Source: Beutenbergia cavernae DSM 12333
GTDB taxonomy: Bacteria > Actinomycetota > Actinomycetes > Actinomycetales > Beutenbergiaceae
Direction: 5' to 3'
Length of the DNA stretch: 64,000 bases
Assembly (NCBI RefSeq): GCF_000023105.1
Contig: NC_012669.1
Coordinates: 3,039,025-3,103,024 of the forward strand
Below are positions 32,157-43,888 of the stretch, in pieces (position 1 is the stretch's first letter; every line of letters starts with the position of its first letter). The translations under genes and the position numbers were made by a program. The notes beneath the pieces are model-generated. The model was given only the letters and a program-made list of their open reading frames with translations, was not told where the DNA came from and did not search any database.

Positions 32157-34061
32157 TCACCAGCCGCCGCCGCCTCCGCCGCTGGCCCCGCCACCGGAGA
32201 ACCCGCCTCCGGTCCCGGACGACCCGCCTGAACCCGGCGTTGGGGCCGTGATGGCCGACGTCGTGGTGGTGGAGAAGGCCTTGAGCGAGTCCGTGAAGCC
32301 CCCGCTCGCCCACGCTCCCGCGTACGCCGCGCCGTAGGGATGGGCACCGACGTACCAGGTCGGGTCCGGAACGGCCCGTCCGGCAGCAGCGAGGTCCGCG
32401 AACACCTTCGCCCAGCGCTCGGCCACCCCGAACGCGATGGCGTACGGCAGGTAGCGCGAGAACAGGTCCTCGCCCTCGGAGAACCGGATCTGGTTCGCCT
32501 CCGCCGTCCGCAGGTACAGCTCGAATCCGCGGGTCTGGGCGAGGACGGCGCTGCCCGACGCCGTCCTGGCCGGCATCGCGTGCGCGCACGCGAGCGTGAC
32601 GATCCCGACGACGAGGATGCCGAGCCCGACCAGCCCCCAGCCCACCGACGCCGCCAGGACGGCGGTACCGACCAGGCCGAGGACCGTGAGCACCCCGCCG
32701 AGGACGTACCAGGCCACACGCTCGGCCTGCGGGCTGCGGCGGAACCAGCCGCGCTCGACGACCTCGGCGTAGAGCCCGCTCTGCGCCGCCGCCATCGACG
32801 AGGCGAACGTCGTACGCAGCTCGGCGAGCGACACCTCGGCCCGACCCGAGAAGATCGCGGCGTCCAGGTCCCGCTCGTACCCCACCAGGTCGTCCCGGGA
32901 GCGGTCGAGGCGCTCGAGGCGCCAGTCGGTCGGCTTCCCGCCCTCGTCACGGTCGGCCTCGGAGATCCGGAGGTAGCCGTGCACGGCGAGGTCGACGATC
33001 GTCGCCGTGACGTCTCGCGGGTTCGCCACCTCGTCGGCGAGCGTTCCCATCTCACCGGGCCGGACGCCGTCGGGCGGGCTGAACTGCACCGCCACCGGAG
33101 CCGTGCCCCGGCGCTTCGCGACGCCGTCGTCGACCCCCGGTACCGGCTCGAGCCCGGGAGTGAGGCCGCTGTACACCTCGTCGCGGCCCTTCCGCCGCGC
33201 CGCCGTCCCGACGAGCACGGACCCGACGGCGGCGATCCCGACGGCGAGTCCGCCGGTCGCCGGGGTCACGCCGAACGCGTTGCTCCACGTGCGGCGGGGC
33301 ACGAGGTCCGGGTCCGGCGCGTCGAACGTCCCGGCGGGCCAGTCCAGGGCGATGGTCATGCCCGCGCCCGGGGCGAGGCTGTCCTCCGAGAACACCGTGG
33401 TGGCGCCCTGGGCCTCCACGCCCGCGCACGGCGTCGTCGACCCGACCCCGCCGCGGTAGCACGCGACGTCGTCGGGCTCACCCGGACCGGTGAACGTGAC
33501 GCTGACGTCCGACAGCGGGATCTCCCACTGCTGCCCGACGACGTTCCAGTAGACGGCGTCCGGTCCGCCGGTGACGGAGGCCGGGTTCACGATGCCGTGG
33601 ATCGTGTAGGAGATGACGTACGACTGGACGCCCTCGACCGTCTCGTTCTCGTCGCCGACGAAGATGCCGAGCACGCCGTCGTCCGTCTCGGTCCGGACGT
33701 CGGCCGGCGCTCCGGACGGGCTCGACGCCGTCAGGTCCGTGACCTCGAACCTGCGGTAGTGGTCGGGGTCGTCCGGGATCTCCTGGAGCACGCCGATCGT
33801 GACGTACGGCCCGTGGCCCGCCTCGTCGCCGAAGTCGAAGTCCAGGTCCAGCGTGACGTCGATGGCGCCGTCGGCGGCCGCGTCCGCGGTGACGTCGTAC
33901 CGCGTGATCTCCCAGTCCTCGCCGTTCTCCTCCGCCTGGGCACCGGGTGCGAGCAGGGCGATGCCGCCGACGACGAGAGCCGCGGTCGCCGCCAGCCGTC
34001 CGATCCCGCGCCGCCCGGGAGCGCGCCGGCCAGAAGCGAGGCCCGCGGAGGACCCCGTCAC
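32157..34061 (-). CDS. DUF2207-family membrane protein
   Basis: A 634-residue protein with an N-terminal signal segment ([24 protein letters not shown]), a beta-rich extracellular DUF2207 domain (about residues 45-245, [31 protein letters not shown] and [24 protein letters not shown]), a first membrane segment ([20 protein letters not shown]), a cytoplasmic part, two further membrane segments ([25 protein letters not shown] and [18 protein letters not shown]) and a Gly/Ser-rich end [17 protein letters not shown], characteristic of the family. Start GTG overlaps the smpB stop. Function unknown, presumably cell-envelope related. Confidence 0.9.
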   Translation of the reverse strand: MTGSSAGLASGRRAPGRRGIGRLAATAALVVGGIALLAPGAQAEENGEDWEITRYDVTADAAADGAIDVTLDLDFDFGDEAGHGPYVTIGVLQEIPDDPDHYRRFEVTDLTASSPSGAPADVRTETDDGVLGIFVGDENETVEGVQSYVISYTIHGIVNPASVTGGPDAVYWNVVGQQWEIPLSDVSVTFTGPGEPDDVACYRGGVGSTTPCAGVEAQGATTVFSEDSLAPGAGMTIALDWPAGTFDAPDPDLVPRRTWSNAFGVTPATGGLAVGIAAVGSVLVGTAARRKGRDEVYSGLTPGLEPVPGVDDGVAKRRGTAPVAVQFSPPDGVRPGEMGTLADEVANPRDVTATIVDLAVHGYLRISEADRDEGGKPTDWRLERLDRSRDDLVGYERDLDAAIFSGRAEVSLAELRTTFASSMAAAQSGLYAEVVERGWFRRSPQAERVAWYVLGGVLTVLGLVGTAVLAASVGWGLVGLGILVVGIVTLACAHAMPARTASGSAVLAQTRGFELYLRTAEANQIRFSEGEDLFSRYLPYAIAFGVAERWAKVFADLAAAGRAVPDPTWYVGAHPYGAAYAGAWASGGFTDSLKAFSTTTTSAITAPTPGSGGSSGTGGGFSGGGASGGGGGGW

Positions 34062-34591
34062 CGGTTCTGCCGCAGGCTCATCGCGCGCTGGGCCTCACGA
34101 AGGTCCTGCTTCGCGCGGAGCGTCTGCCGCTTGTCCCACTCCTGCTTGCCGCGGGCCAGACCGATCTCGACCTTCGCGCGGCCGCCGAGGAAGTACAGCT
34201 CGAGGGGGATGACCGTGTACCCCTTCTCCCGCGCCTTGCCGGCCAGCTTGTCGATCTCCTCGCGGTGCAGCAGCAGCTTCCGCTTGCGCCGCGGCGCGTG
34301 GTTCGTCCACGTGCCCTGGGTGTACTCCGGGATGTGCACGCTCTCGAGCCACGCCTCGCCGCCGTCGATGCTCACCCACCCGTCCGCGAGCGAGGCCCGC
34401 CCGGCGCGCAGCGCCTTGACCTCCGTGCCCGTCAGGGACAGGCCCGCCTCGTAGGTGTCGTCCACGTGGTAGTCGTGGCGGGCGCGCTTGTTGCGCGCGA
34501 CGACGACCTTCTCGGTCTTTTTGTCCCTCTTCGCCTCGGCCGCCCTCGCGGCCCGGGCATTCTCCCGTTCGACGTTCCGCATGCGCGACAT
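34058..34591 (-). CDS. smpB: SsrA-binding protein SmpB
   Basis: SmpB binds tmRNA and mimics a tRNA anticodon region in the ribosome during trans-translation. The 177-residue product contains [71 protein letters not shown] and the C-terminal [28 protein letters not shown], ending in a basic helix [20 protein letters not shown]. The N-terminus has about 25 extra charged residues; an ATG at 34582 is an alternative start. Sits at the end of the prfB-ftsE-ftsX-M23 run and overlaps DUF2207 by GTGA. Its RNA partner ssrA is 5 kb downstream. Confidence 0.96.
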   Translation of the reverse strand: MSRMRNVERENARAARAAEAKRDKKTEKVVVARNKRARHDYHVDDTYEAGLSLTGTEVKALRAGRASLADGWVSIDGGEAWLESVHIPEYTQGTWTNHAPRRKRKLLLHREEIDKLAGKAREKGYTVIPLELYFLGGRAKVEIGLARGKQEWDKRQTLRAKQDLREAQRAMSLRQNR

Positions 34592-34686
34592 GCCACGTTC
34601 ACCCCATACTCGTCCGATTCCGCGTCCAGACTACGGCGCGCGACGGCGTCGTCCGAAGCGGAAATCGTCCACGCGGCCTGCAGGGG

Positions 34687-36042
34687 CTAGTTGCTGCGCG
34701 ACCAGCCCGGCAGCGACTCCGGGTTGATCGTGGCGCCGTTGATCCAGACCTCGATGTGGACGTGACAGCCGGTCGTCCCGCCCGTCTGCCCCGTGTAGCC
34801 GATCGCCTGCCCCTGGCCGATCCCCTGGCCGACGCCGACGGCGAAGCCCGACAGATGGTTGTAGACGGTCAGGACGGACTGCCCCCCGATGACGCCGTGG
34901 TCGACCATCACCTGGTTGCCGTGCGTGCCGTTCCCCCAGGCACCGCGCACCGCGACGACCGTGCCGGCCGCGGCCGAGACCTGCGTGGCACCGCAGCCGG
35001 ACCGGATGTCGGTGCCTGGGTGGAAGAACCAGCCGCCGGTGATCGGGTACTCCCGGTACCCGTACGGCGAGGTGACGTGGAACGGCGCGGCCACGGGCGG
35101 GACGAGCGACAGCCCGCCTCCGCCACCGCCGCCTCCCCCTCCGCCGCCACCGCCGCCGGGGTTCTGCGCGGCCTGGCGGCGGCGCTCCTCCTCCTGCTGA
35201 CGCTGGATCTCCCGGATCTGCGCGGCGAGGTCGTCGTTGTCGGCCTGCAGCCTGGCCTGCTGCGCCTCGTAGTCGTCCTTGCGGTCCTCGAGCTCGGCGG
35301 CCTTGGCCTCGCGCTGCCGCTGGAGGCGCTCGATCTCCGCCTTCCGGTCGGCGGCCCGCTGTCGGGCGTCGGCAGCGGCGGCGACGGCCTCGTCGGCCTC
35401 GACCTTCAGCTCACCGATGCGTTCGCGCACGGCCTCCAGCCGCACCTCGTTGTTGCGCTGGACGGCGGCGAGGGTCTCGAGGTCGTCGAGCACCTGGGTC
35501 TGGGACCGCATCGCCGACCCGACGGCGCTGTACCGGCTCGCGAAGTCCTCCGGGCTGGCGGCGTCCAGCACCACGGACAGCGCGGACAGGTCGTCCCCGC
35601 CGCGGTAGCTGGACCGCGCGAGCTCCCCGATCGCAGCCTCCGTGTCCTCGATGTCGGTCTCGCTCTGCGCGATCTCGCCCTCGAGCTGCGTCTGCTGGGC
35701 CTCGGCGACGGCGAGCCGGTCGGCGACGGAGCGCTGGTGCCGTTCCGCGGCGGCGAGGTCCTCCTCGGCCTGGCGGAGCTCCGCCTGGGCGATCGGCAGG
35801 TCGATCTCGATCTGCTGGAGCTCGAGGTAGACGCCGGTCAGCTCGGCGTTCGTGCCCTCGAGCGCCGACTCGACCTCCTCCTGCTGCGCCTCGTTCTCCT
35901 CCTGCTGCTGCTGGAGGTCGTCGAGGTCGTCGGCGAGGGCGGCGGGCGCGGCGAGGCACAGGACGGCGGTGAGCGCAGCACAGGCCCCCGCTCGCCAGCG
36001 GCGAGAGGCGGGCCGGGACCAGGCACGTCGTCGGTCGGTCAT
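34687..36042 (-). CDS. Secreted coiled-coil M23 peptidase (EnvC/RipC-like FtsEX partner)
   Basis: A 451-residue secreted peptidoglycan hydrolase candidate. Residues 1-37 are a signal peptide (AGACAALTAVLCLAAPAALADDL), 40-290 form a long coiled coil (LQQQQEENEAQQEEVESALEGT, QRAADRKAEIERLQRQREAKAAELEDRKDDYEAQQARLQADNDD), 296-310 are fifteen consecutive Gly (encoded by 35113-35157), and the C-terminal LytM/M23 domain carries the zinc ligands His341 and Asp345 (HPGTD) and His427/His429 (HVHIEVW). Architecture and adjacency to ftsX match EnvC, PcsB and RipC, which are regulated by FtsEX at the division site. Whether it is itself catalytic or an amidase activator is open; all four ligands appear present. 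Confidence 0.93.
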   Translation of the reverse strand: MTDRRRAWSRPASRRWRAGACAALTAVLCLAAPAALADDLDDLQQQQEENEAQQEEVESALEGTNAELTGVYLELQQIEIDLPIAQAELRQAEEDLAAAERHQRSVADRLAVAEAQQTQLEGEIAQSETDIEDTEAAIGELARSSYRGGDDLSALSVVLDAASPEDFASRYSAVGSAMRSQTQVLDDLETLAAVQRNNEVRLEAVRERIGELKVEADEAVAAAADARQRAADRKAEIERLQRQREAKAAELEDRKDDYEAQQARLQADNDDLAAQIREIQRQQEEERRRQAAQNPGGGGGGGGGGGGGGGLSLVPPVAAPFHVTSPYGYREYPITGGWFFHPGTDIRSGCGATQVSAAAGTVVAVRGAWGNGTHGNQVMVDHGVIGGQSVLTVYNHLSGFAVGVGQGIGQGQAIGYTGQTGGTTGCHVHIEVWINGATINPESLPGWSRSN

Positions 36043-36045
36043 CCC

Positions 36046-36956
36046 TCACACCCTCGTGTAGCGGCTCAGGCTCACCAGCGACGACACACCGGCGATAGCG
36101 ATCCCGATGACCGCCAGGAACGGGGCGAGACGCCAGACGTCGTCCGTCCCCACGAAGTTGACGAACTCGAGGGAGGACGCCAGCCAGTCCTCGACCCCGT
36201 ACCGCACGCCGGCCCACAGCGCCCCGACCGCGAGAGCAGCACCGATGAGCGCGGCGAGGGCGCCCTCGAGCATGAAGGGCAGCTGGATGAACAGGTTCGA
36301 GGCGCCGACCAGGCGCATGATCTCCGTCTCCCGCCGCCTGCTCATCGCGGACAGGCGGATCGTGGTCGTGATGAGGAGCACGGCCGTGACGGTCATGACG
36401 ACGGCGAGCCCCACCGAGAGCAGCGTCGCGCGGTTGAGGACGAGGAACAGCGGCTCGAGGATCTCGCGCTGGTCCTGCACGACCTCGACGCCGGCCCGCC
36501 CCGTGACCTCGTCCCGCACGATCTCGAACTGGGTCGGGTCGGTGAGCTTGACCCGGAAGGAGGCCTGCATGAGCTCGGGCGTGAGCCGCTGCACCCACTC
36601 CTCCTCGCCGGACTGCTCGACGAGGGCGGAGTAGGCCTCCTCCTTGGTCTCGAAGAAGATCTCCTGGACGTACGGCGCCAGGCCGTCGGAGGCGAGGACG
36701 CCGCGGATCTCCTCGATCTGCTCCTCGGTCGCCTCGCCCGTCGCGCACGTCGCCGCGCTCGAGTTCTGCGGGCACAGGAAGATCGAGACCTCGACGCGGT
36801 CGTACCAGTCGTCCTTCATGTTCGAGATCTGCGTCTGGAGCAGGGCCGCCGCTCCGACGAACGTCAACGACACGAACGTGACGAGCACGACGGCGATCGC
36901 CATGGACATGTTGCGGCGCAGCCCCTGGCCGATCTCGCCGAGGACGAACCGGGCCC

Positions 36957-36960
<4 letters not shown>
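36046..36960 (-). CDS. ftsX: Cell-division protein FtsX
   Basis: A 304-residue permease-like partner of FtsE. It has an N-terminal cytoplasmic/TM segment ([28 protein letters not shown]), an extracytoplasmic domain (about residues 45-165, including [25 protein letters not shown] and [15 protein letters not shown]) and three C-terminal membrane segments ([44 protein letters not shown]). The last motif with RRxEIxxMRLVGAS is diagnostic. Start ATG overlaps ftsE stop. The extracytoplasmic loop usually contacts the coiled-coil hydrolase encoded next. Confidence 0.96.
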
Positions 36961-37646
<686 letters not shown>

Positions 37647-37769
37647 GGCACTCTTCGTCGGCCAGGTGTGGGGAAGCTCGGACGCGTGCTGGCCTCTTGC
37701 ACCATAGGGACGCATCCCGCGGCGCGGGTGCTGACACGCCGGGCGCCGGCGGCCCGGAGAGCCGGCCAG

Positions 37770-37788
37770 GACCGCGCAGCCCGCGGTC
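37770..37788 (-). terminator. Short hairpin after ppdK
   Basis: 7-bp perfect arms (GACCGCG and CGCGGTC) with a five-base loop, seven bases beyond the ppdK stop. It probably ends the ppdK transcript before the ftsE promoter. Weak support as no U-tract is present. Confidence 0.5.
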
Positions 37789-37794
37789 AGGCAG

Positions 37795-40512
37795 TCATCG
37801 ATCCTCCCGGCGGTCAGCCGTCAGGACGGCGGCACGTCCGGCCTCGAGCCGGGCGACGGGCACCCGCAGCGGCGAGCAGGAGACGTAGTCCAGGCCGGCG
37901 TCGTGGAAGAACCGGATCGACTCCGGGTCTCCCCCGTGCTCACCGCAGACACCGATCACGAGGTCGGGCCGCCGCTCGCGCCCCTCGCGGGTCGCGAGCG
38001 TGACGAGACGGCCGACGCCGACCGCGTCGAGGGTCTCGAACGGGGAGACGACGAGCACCCCGTTGTCCAGGTAGGCCGGGAAGAAGGCGCCCTCGACGTC
38101 GTCACGCGAGAACCCCCACACCGTCTGGGTGAGGTCGTTGGTTCCGAAGGAGAAGAAGTCGGCGACCTCGGCGATCCGGGCCGCCGTGAGCGCGGCGCGG
38201 GGCAGCTCGATCATCGTGCCCACGCGCAGACCACGAACCCCGACCTCGGCCGAGATCTCCTCGACCTGCGCGCGGACGAGCCGCATCTCCTGGGCCGACC
38301 CGACGAGCGGGACCATGATCTCCGCGTGCGGGTCGCGCCCCTGAGCCCGCAGGTCCGCCACGGCGTCGCAGATCGCGCGGATCTGCAGCGCGAACAGGCC
38401 GGGCAGCACCAGGCCGAGGCGCACGCCGCGCAGGCCGAGCATCGGGTTCGCCTCGTGCATCCGCCGCACGGCACCGAGGAGGGCGACGTCGTCCGGGTCG
38501 CTCTCGCCGCGCTCGTCCGCGACGGCGACGCGCACCGCGAGATCGGTGAGATCCGGCAGGAACTCGTGCAGCGGCGGGTCGAGGAGCCGGATCGTCGTCG
38601 GGAGCCCGTCCATCGCCTCGAGCACGCCGCGCACGTCGGCGCGCTGGAGCGGGAGGAGCGCGTCGAACGCGGACTGCCGGGCGGCGTCGTCGTCAGCGAC
38701 GATCGCGCGCTCGATCAGCACGCGCCGCTCGCCGAGGAACATGTGCTCCGTGCGGGCGAGGCCGATGCCCTCGGCGCCGAGCTCGCGGGCCCGAACCGCG
38801 TCGTCGGCGGTGTCCGCGTTCGCCCGGACGCCGAGCCGGCGGGCGGCGTCGGCGTGCCGGAGCAGCCGGTCGACGGCGCCGACGAGGGCGCGTGCGTCGT
38901 CCTCGCCGGCCTGCGCGAGCGCGGCGTCGACGCCGTCGGTCAGGTACAGCGTCACCGGGGAATCGATCACCGGGACGTCGCCGAGGAACACCTCCCCGGT
39001 TCCGCCGTCGAGAGCGATGACGTCCCCCTCCGCGATCACCCGGCCGTCCGTGCGGAAGGCCCGGGCGGACGGGTCCACGTCGACGGCGTCCGCGCCCACC
39101 ACGCACGTGCGCCCGATCCCGCGTGCGACGACGGCCGCGTGGGACGTCTTCCCGCCGCGCGCCGTGAGGATGCCGACGGCGGCGAGCATCCCGCCGAGGT
39201 CGTCGGGGTTGGTCTCGCGGCGCACGAGCACGACCGCCTCGCCCCGGCCCGCCCACTCCTGGGCCGTCGCCGGGTCGAACACGGCGCGCCCGACGGCGGC
39301 GCCGGGCGAGGCGCCCAGCCCACGGGCGAGGACGGTGCGCTCCGCGGCGGCGTCGAACCTGGGGAACAGCAGCTGGGTGAGCTGCTCGCCCGTGACCCGC
39401 GTCAGCGCCTCGTCGAGCGTGATGATGCCCTCGTCGACGAGCTGCGTGGCGATGCGGAACGCGGCCGCCGCCGTGCGCTTGCCGACGCGCGTCTGCAGCA
39501 TCCACAGGTGCCCGCGCTCGATGGTGAACTCGACGTCGCACAGGTCGCGGTAGTGCGTCTCGAGGCGCCGCATCGCCCGGCGCAGGTCGGCGTACGAGGC
39601 CGGGTCCAGGCGGGCGAGGTCGGCGAGCGTCGAGGTGTTCCGGATCCCGGCGACGACGTCCTCCCCCTGCGCGTTCGGCAGGTAGTCGCCGTAGTCGCCC
39701 GCCCGGCCGGTCGCGGGGTCGCGGGTGAACGCGACGCCCGTGCCGGAGTCCGGTCCGAGGTTCCCGAAGACCATCGCGCACACGTTCACCGCCGTGCCGA
39801 GGTCGTCGGGGATGCGCTCCTTGCGGCGGTACAGGCGGGCGCGGTCCGTGTTCCAGGAGTCGAGGACGGCGACGATCGCGGCGTCGAGCTGGTCGCGCGG
39901 GTCCTGCGGGAAGTCGCGGCCGGAGCGCGCCCGCACGATCTCGAGGTACGTCGCCGTCAAGGTGCGCAGCTCGTCGGCGCCGAGCTCGACGTCGGACGCT
40001 ACCCCGGTGCGTTCCTTCGCCGCGTCCAGCGGGTCGGCGAAGGCCGCGCCGTCGATGCCGAGCACCGTCCGCCCGAACATCTGGACGAGCCGGCGGTAGG
40101 AGTCCCAGGCGAAGCGCTCGTCCCCGCTCTGGGCCGCGAGCCCGTGCACCGACGCGTCGTTGAGGCCGACGTCGAGGATCGTCTCCATCATCCCCGGCAT
40201 GGAGAACCTCGCCCCGGAGCGCACGGACACGAGCAGGGGGTCGTCCGGGTCGCCGAGGCGCCGGCCGCCGGCGTCCTCCAGGCGGCGCAGCGCCGTGGTC
40301 ACCTCCACGCGCAGGCCGGGCGGGACGACGCCGGTGCGCATGTACTCGACGCATGCCGCCGTGGTGATGGTGAAGCCGGGCGGCACCGGGAGACCGAGCC
40401 GCGTCATCTCCGCGAGGTTCGCACCCTTGCCGCCGAGCAGGTCCGCGGCGTCCATGCCGCCGTCGGCGAAGTCCTGGACGTACACCCCCGACACCTCCCG
40501 CAGGCGCGACAC
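37795..40512 (-). CDS. ppdK: Pyruvate, phosphate dikinase
   Basis: Reversibly converts pyruvate, ATP and phosphate to PEP, AMP and PPi. The 905-residue product has all three domains in order: nucleotide-binding ([23 protein letters not shown] and [25 protein letters not shown]), the swivelling phospho-His domain ([21 protein letters not shown], phospho-acceptor His458) and the PEP-binding barrel ([45 protein letters not shown] with catalytic Cys856). Length and SMPGMM motif fit PPDK rather than PEP synthase. Start is a GTG near CGCGACACA; a few codons of uncertainty exist. In this genome it is inserted between prfB and ftsE, a position not usual for the prfB-ftsEX cluster. With ppc it allows PEP-pyruvate cycling. 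Confidence 0.95.
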   Translation of the reverse strand: MSRLREVSGVYVQDFADGGMDAADLLGGKGANLAEMTRLGLPVPPGFTITTAACVEYMRTGVVPPGLRVEVTTALRRLEDAGGRRLGDPDDPLLVSVRSGARFSMPGMMETILDVGLNDASVHGLAAQSGDERFAWDSYRRLVQMFGRTVLGIDGAAFADPLDAAKERTGVASDVELGADELRTLTATYLEIVRARSGRDFPQDPRDQLDAAIVAVLDSWNTDRARLYRRKERIPDDLGTAVNVCAMVFGNLGPDSGTGVAFTRDPATGRAGDYGDYLPNAQGEDVVAGIRNTSTLADLARLDPASYADLRRAMRRLETHYRDLCDVEFTIERGHLWMLQTRVGKRTAAAAFRIATQLVDEGIITLDEALTRVTGEQLTQLLFPRFDAAAERTVLARGLGASPGAAVGRAVFDPATAQEWAGRGEAVVLVRRETNPDDLGGMLAAVGILTARGGKTSHAAVVARGIGRTCVVGADAVDVDPSARAFRTDGRVIAEGDVIALDGGTGEVFLGDVPVIDSPVTLYLTDGVDAALAQAGEDDARALVGAVDRLLRHADAARRLGVRANADTADDAVRARELGAEGIGLARTEHMFLGERRVLIERAIVADDDAARQSAFDALLPLQRADVRGVLEAMDGLPTTIRLLDPPLHEFLPDLTDLAVRVAVADERGESDPDDVALLGAVRRMHEANPMLGLRGVRLGLVLPGLFALQIRAICDAVADLRAQGRDPHAEIMVPLVGSAQEMRLVRAQVEEISAEVGVRGLRVGTMIELPRAALTAARIAEVADFFSFGTNDLTQTVWGFSRDDVEGAFFPAYLDNGVLVVSPFETLDAVGVGRLVTLATREGRERRPDLVIGVCGEHGGDPESIRFFHDAGLDYVSCSPLRVPVARLEAGRAAVLTADRREDR

Positions 40513-40609
40513 AGCGCGCCGCCACGACCAGTGTGCGCCTCGCCGGGCGGGTCGGCACCGGGTCGCGGGGCCGGGTCGGGCCGGGGTCGGGCGTCGCGTC
40601 CGTGCGGGA

Positions 40610-40626
40610 GGACGGCCGGACCGTCC
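40610..40626 (-). terminator. Hairpin directly after prfB
   Basis: 6-bp perfect arms GGACGG/CCGTCC around a CCGGA loop, immediately next to the prfB TAG. A short but correctly placed candidate terminator. The rest of the 40513-40609 gap is G-rich and holds no gene I can see. Confidence 0.4.
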
Positions 40627-41751
40627 CTACGCGGTGGCGGACTCCCGAACGGTCTGCTGCTGGCGGCGCCAGCGGATGCCGGCCTCGATGAAGTCGTCGA
40701 TGTCGCCGTCGAACACCGCCGACGGGTTGCCGACCTCGTGCTCCGTCCGGAGGTCCTTGACCATCTGGTACGGCTGCAGCACGTAGGAGCGCATCTGGTC
40801 GCCCCAGCTGGCCTTGACGTCGCCGGCGAGCTCCTTCTTCTTCGCGTTCTCCTCCTCCTGCATGGCCAGGAGCAGGCGTGACTGGAGCACGCGCATCGCC
40901 GCGGCGCGGTTCTGGATCTGCGACTTCTCGTTCTGCATCGAGACGACGATCCCGGTCGGGAGGTGCGTGATGCGGACGGCGGAGTCGGTCGTGTTCACGG
41001 ACTGCCCGCCGGGGCCCGAGGACCGGAACACGTCGATGCGGATGTCCGTCTCGGGGATGTCGATGTGGTCCGTCTGCTCGATGAGCGGAATGACCTCGAC
41101 GGCGGCGAACGACGTCTGGCGGCGGCCCTGGTTGTCGAACGGCGAGATCCGGACGAGGCGGTGCGTCCCGGCCTCGACCGACAGGGTGCCGAACGCGTAG
41201 GGCACCTTGACCTCGAACGTGGCCGACTTCAGGCCGGCCTCCTCGGCGTAGGACGTGTCGAGCACCTGCGTGGGGTAGCCCTTGCGCTCCGCCCAGCGCA
41301 GGTACATGCGCAGCAGCATCTCGGCGAAGTCCGCGGCGTCGACGCCGCCCGCTCCGGACCGGATCGTCACGACCGCCTCGCGGGAGTCGTACTCTCCCGC
41401 CAGCAGGGTGCGGACCTCGAGCTCACCCATGCTCGTGCGGATCTTCGTCAGCTCGGCCTCGGCCTCGGCGAGCGTATCGGCGTCGTCCTCCTCGGCGGCG
41501 AGCTGGACGAGGGTCTCGAGGTCGTCGATGCGCGAGCGCAGCGTGTCCAGCCGCTCGAGCTCGCTCTGCGTGTGGGAGAGCCGGCTGGTGACCTTCTGCG
41601 CGGCGTCGGGGTCGTCCCAGAGATCGGGCGCCGCCGCGGCCTCGGAGAGCTCCGCGATCCGGGCGCGCAACGCGTCCGGGTCCGTCACGGCGGTGATCTG
41701 CTCGAGCGTGCCGCGTAACGCGCTGATCTCGGCAGGGAAGTCGGTGGCCAC
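40627..41751 (-). CDS. prfB: Peptide chain release factor 2
   Basis: RF2 recognises UGA and UAA stop codons and triggers peptide release. The 374-residue product contains the SPF recognition tripeptide ([15 protein letters not shown]) and the catalytic GGQ loop ([26 protein letters not shown]), then the conserved [18 protein letters not shown] and [24 protein letters not shown]. Reading is continuous in one frame from a GTG start with GGAGG upstream, so there is no E. coli-type programmed +1 frameshift at an in-frame UGA. Followed by ppdK then ftsE; in most relatives prfB directly precedes ftsE. Confidence 0.97.
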   Translation of the reverse strand: MATDFPAEISALRGTLEQITAVTDPDALRARIAELSEAAAAPDLWDDPDAAQKVTSRLSHTQSELERLDTLRSRIDDLETLVQLAAEEDDADTLAEAEAELTKIRTSMGELEVRTLLAGEYDSREAVVTIRSGAGGVDAADFAEMLLRMYLRWAERKGYPTQVLDTSYAEEAGLKSATFEVKVPYAFGTLSVEAGTHRLVRISPFDNQGRRQTSFAAVEVIPLIEQTDHIDIPETDIRIDVFRSSGPGGQSVNTTDSAVRITHLPTGIVVSMQNEKSQIQNRAAAMRVLQSRLLLAMQEEENAKKKELAGDVKASWGDQMRSYVLQPYQMVKDLRTEHEVGNPSAVFDGDIDDFIEAGIRWRRQQQTVRESATA

Positions 41752-41840
41752 GATCCTCCAGGGTACGCGGTCGCGCGCCGCCTCAGCCCACGGCGTCGAA
41801 CGCCGACTCGGGGCCTCCCGGACCGCGTCCCGTGACCGGG

Positions 41841-42698
41841 TCAGCGCAGCAGGCGCGCCAGCGCGTCGCGCTGCTCGGTGAACCAGGCGTCGTTCCGTCG
41901 AATGACGTCGCCCACGCCGTCGTCCCACATCCGCTGCCAGCCCCCGCCGCGCGTCTGGGCCGCGTGCCGCATCGAGTACCACGAGCGTGCGAAGCGGCGC
42001 GCCGTCACGTCGAGCAGCTCCAGACGCTCGGAGCGGTCCAGCCCATACGCGTCGGTGAATACCCGGATCCGGCGTGCGACGTCGAGATCGACCATCCCCG
42101 CGTCGCGCTCGCTGGGTGCCCGGACCGGGCCCCAGTAGCTGAGCGTCGTGGCGACGTCGAGGATCCGCGTCGACGGACCGGCGAGATCGAAGTCGATCAC
42201 CCCCCGGACGTGCCGCTGCCCGTCCTCGCCCGCCGGGGAGAAGATCGTGTTCTCGACGGTGATGTCGTTGTGGCCGACGACGTCGGGAGCGTCGAACACA
42301 TCGGGCACCTCGTCGATGCGGACGCGCTCACGCCAGGTCACGCCCGGCGGGAGAACGACGTGGGCCGAGACGTCGTGCAGCCGACGCTGCAGCTCCGCGA
42401 GCTCCACGAGCACGTGCTCCCCGAGCGCCCACGGGTGCACGGGACGGCCACCCATGTCGCCCTCGACGAACGTGCAGACCTCCCGACCGACGTCATCGAT
42501 GCCGAGGAACCGGGGCGCACCGTCGAAGCCCGCGCGTTCCAGGTGCAGGAGGTAGGCCTCGACGGCCGCGCTGTGCTCGCCGCGAGGACGGCGCACCGTG
42601 GCCCCCCGGCGCACGAGTCCGTCGGAGACGTCGCCACCCTCGAGCGGCGTCTCGACCTCGGGGGCATCGTCGGTCCAGGTCATCGTGTCCGGGTGCAC
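41841..42698 (-). CDS. Aminoglycoside-phosphotransferase-like kinase
   Basis: A 285-residue APH/choline-kinase-fold protein. The motifs are [17 protein letters not shown] (hinge), [21 protein letters not shown] (catalytic Asp in HxD with downstream Asn) and [25 protein letters not shown] (metal-binding DFD). The start is uncertain: GTG at 42698 has AGGA seven bases upstream; ATG at 42683 and GTG at 42719 are alternatives. It lies 23 bases after the nifS stop and could ride on the nad operon mRNA. The physiological substrate is unknown; antibiotic resistance should not be assumed. Confidence 0.82.
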   Translation of the reverse strand: MHPDTMTWTDDAPEVETPLEGGDVSDGLVRRGATVRRPRGEHSAAVEAYLLHLERAGFDGAPRFLGIDDVGREVCTFVEGDMGGRPVHPWALGEHVLVELAELQRRLHDVSAHVVLPPGVTWRERVRIDEVPDVFDAPDVVGHNDITVENTIFSPAGEDGQRHVRGVIDFDLAGPSTRILDVATTLSYWGPVRAPSERDAGMVDLDVARRIRVFTDAYGLDRSERLELLDVTARRFARSWYSMRHAAQTRGGGWQRMWDDGVGDVIRRNDAWFTEQRDALARLLR

Positions 42699-42721
42699 CG
42701 CGTGATCCTGCCAGATCACCC

Positions 42722-43888
42722 TCAGACGCGACCGGCGAGCCGCCCGAGCCGCGCGACGGCGTCGACCACGGCGTCTGCCGCCGCGGTGAGGTCCTCGGCG
42801 CCGCGGGTCCGCCCGAACGTGAACCGCACGGCGGTCCGGGCGAGCGCGGCGTCGTAGCCCATCGCCGTGAGAACCGGCGACGGCTCGTCGCTGCCCGCCG
42901 CGCATGCGGAACCGGACGAGCACGTGATCCCGCGCTCCTCGAGCTCCAGCAGCACCGCCTCGCCGCTCGCGGCCGCGAAGACGAACGACGCGTGACCCGG
43001 GAGACGGAGCGTGGCGTGCCCGGTGAGCGCGGCGCCCGGGACGCCGTCGAGCACGCGCGCAACGAATGCGTCGCGCCGCGCGACGACGGCGGCGTCGGAC
43101 GCGCCGTCGTCGTCCGGCAGCGTGCGGGCGTCGGCAGCGAACCTCACGGCCGCCGCCATCCCGACGGCGGCAGCGACGTTCTCCGTGCCGGAGCGCCGCC
43201 CGCTCTCCTGCCCGCCGCCGTGCAGGAGCGGCTCGAGCGGGACGCCGCGCCGGGTCCACAGCACCCCGACGCCCTTGGGTGCGCCGAGCTTGTGACCGGA
43301 CAGGCTGAGGGCGTCGACGCCCAGCGTCTCGACGTCGAGGTCGAGCCACCCGGCCGCCTGCACGGCGTCGCTGTGGAACAGGGCGCCGACGCGGGCGGCC
43401 AGTGCGGCCAGCTCGGCGACCGGCTGGATCGTGCCCACCTCGTTGTTCGCGTGCTGCACGCTGACGATCGTGGTGTCCGCCCGGAGCGCCGCCTCGAGGA
43501 CGCCCGGGTCGACGCGCCCGTCGCGGTCGACGTCGAGGACGTCGACGGCGTAGCCGAGCCGGCCGAGGAACGCCGCGGACTCCAGCACAGCCGGGTGCTC
43601 GACGGCGGACACGACCACGTGCCGGCCCCGGGGCGCCGCGAGCGCGATCCCTTTGACCGCGGCGTTGTCGGCCTCGGTCCCGCCCGAGGTGAACGTGACC
43701 TCGTCCGGGCGCGCGCCCAGCACCGCCGCGACGTCCGCGCGCGCCTCCTCGAGCCCGCGCCGGGCGGCCGCGCCCACCTCGTGGTGGCTGGAGGGGTTGC
43801 CGTAGGACGGCCCGAGGTACGGCCACATGGCCTCGAGGACGTCGCGCCGCAACGGCGTCGTCGCCGCCTCGTCCAGGTAGATGCTCAC
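42722..43888 (-). CDS. nifS: Cysteine desulfurase (NifS/NadS-like) of the NAD operon
   Basis: A 388-residue PLP enzyme (aminotransferase class V). It contains YLDEAATTPLRRDVLEAM, TFTSGGTEADNAAVKG, VVVSAVEHPAV, IVSVQHANNEVGTIQPV, FHSDAVQAAG, LSLSGHKLGAPKGVG with the PLP Lys, and GITCSSGSACAAG with the reactive Cys loop. Start GTG overlaps the nadC stop (GTGA), with GAGGAGGG upstream. In this operon type (nifS/nadS next to nadA) the enzyme is thought to supply sulfur for the [4Fe-4S] cluster of quinolinate synthase NadA. It could also serve general Fe-S assembly. Confidence 0.93.
   Translation of the reverse strand: MSIYLDEAATTPLRRDVLEAMWPYLGPSYGNPSSHHEVGAAARRGLEEARADVAAVLGARPDEVTFTSGGTEADNAAVKGIALAAPRGRHVVVSAVEHPAVLESAAFLGRLGYAVDVLDVDRDGRVDPGVLEAALRADTTIVSVQHANNEVGTIQPVAELAALAARVGALFHSDAVQAAGWLDLDVETLGVDALSLSGHKLGAPKGVGVLWTRRGVPLEPLLHGGGQESGRRSGTENVAAAVGMAAAVRFAADARTLPDDDGASDAAVVARRDAFVARVLDGVPGAALTGHATLRLPGHASFVFAAASGEAVLLELEERGITCSSGSACAAGSDEPSPVLTAMGYDAALARTAVRFTFGRTRGAEDLTAAADAVVDAVARLGRLAGRV

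Noticed and set aside
37903-40881. A 992-codon open frame antisense to ppdK and prfB
   Set aside because: GC-rich antisense frame with Arg/Asp/Val-rich translation and no known motif. PPDK and RF2 on the other strand are fully recognisable.
40627-41751. Programmed frameshift in prfB as in E. coli
   Set aside because: The gene reads through in one frame from the GTG start with no in-frame TGA near codon 26.
41841-42698. Calling the APH-fold gene an antibiotic-resistance gene
   Set aside because: APH-like kinases are widespread with many metabolic substrates; the motifs do not match a specific resistance enzyme, and context is NAD biosynthesis.
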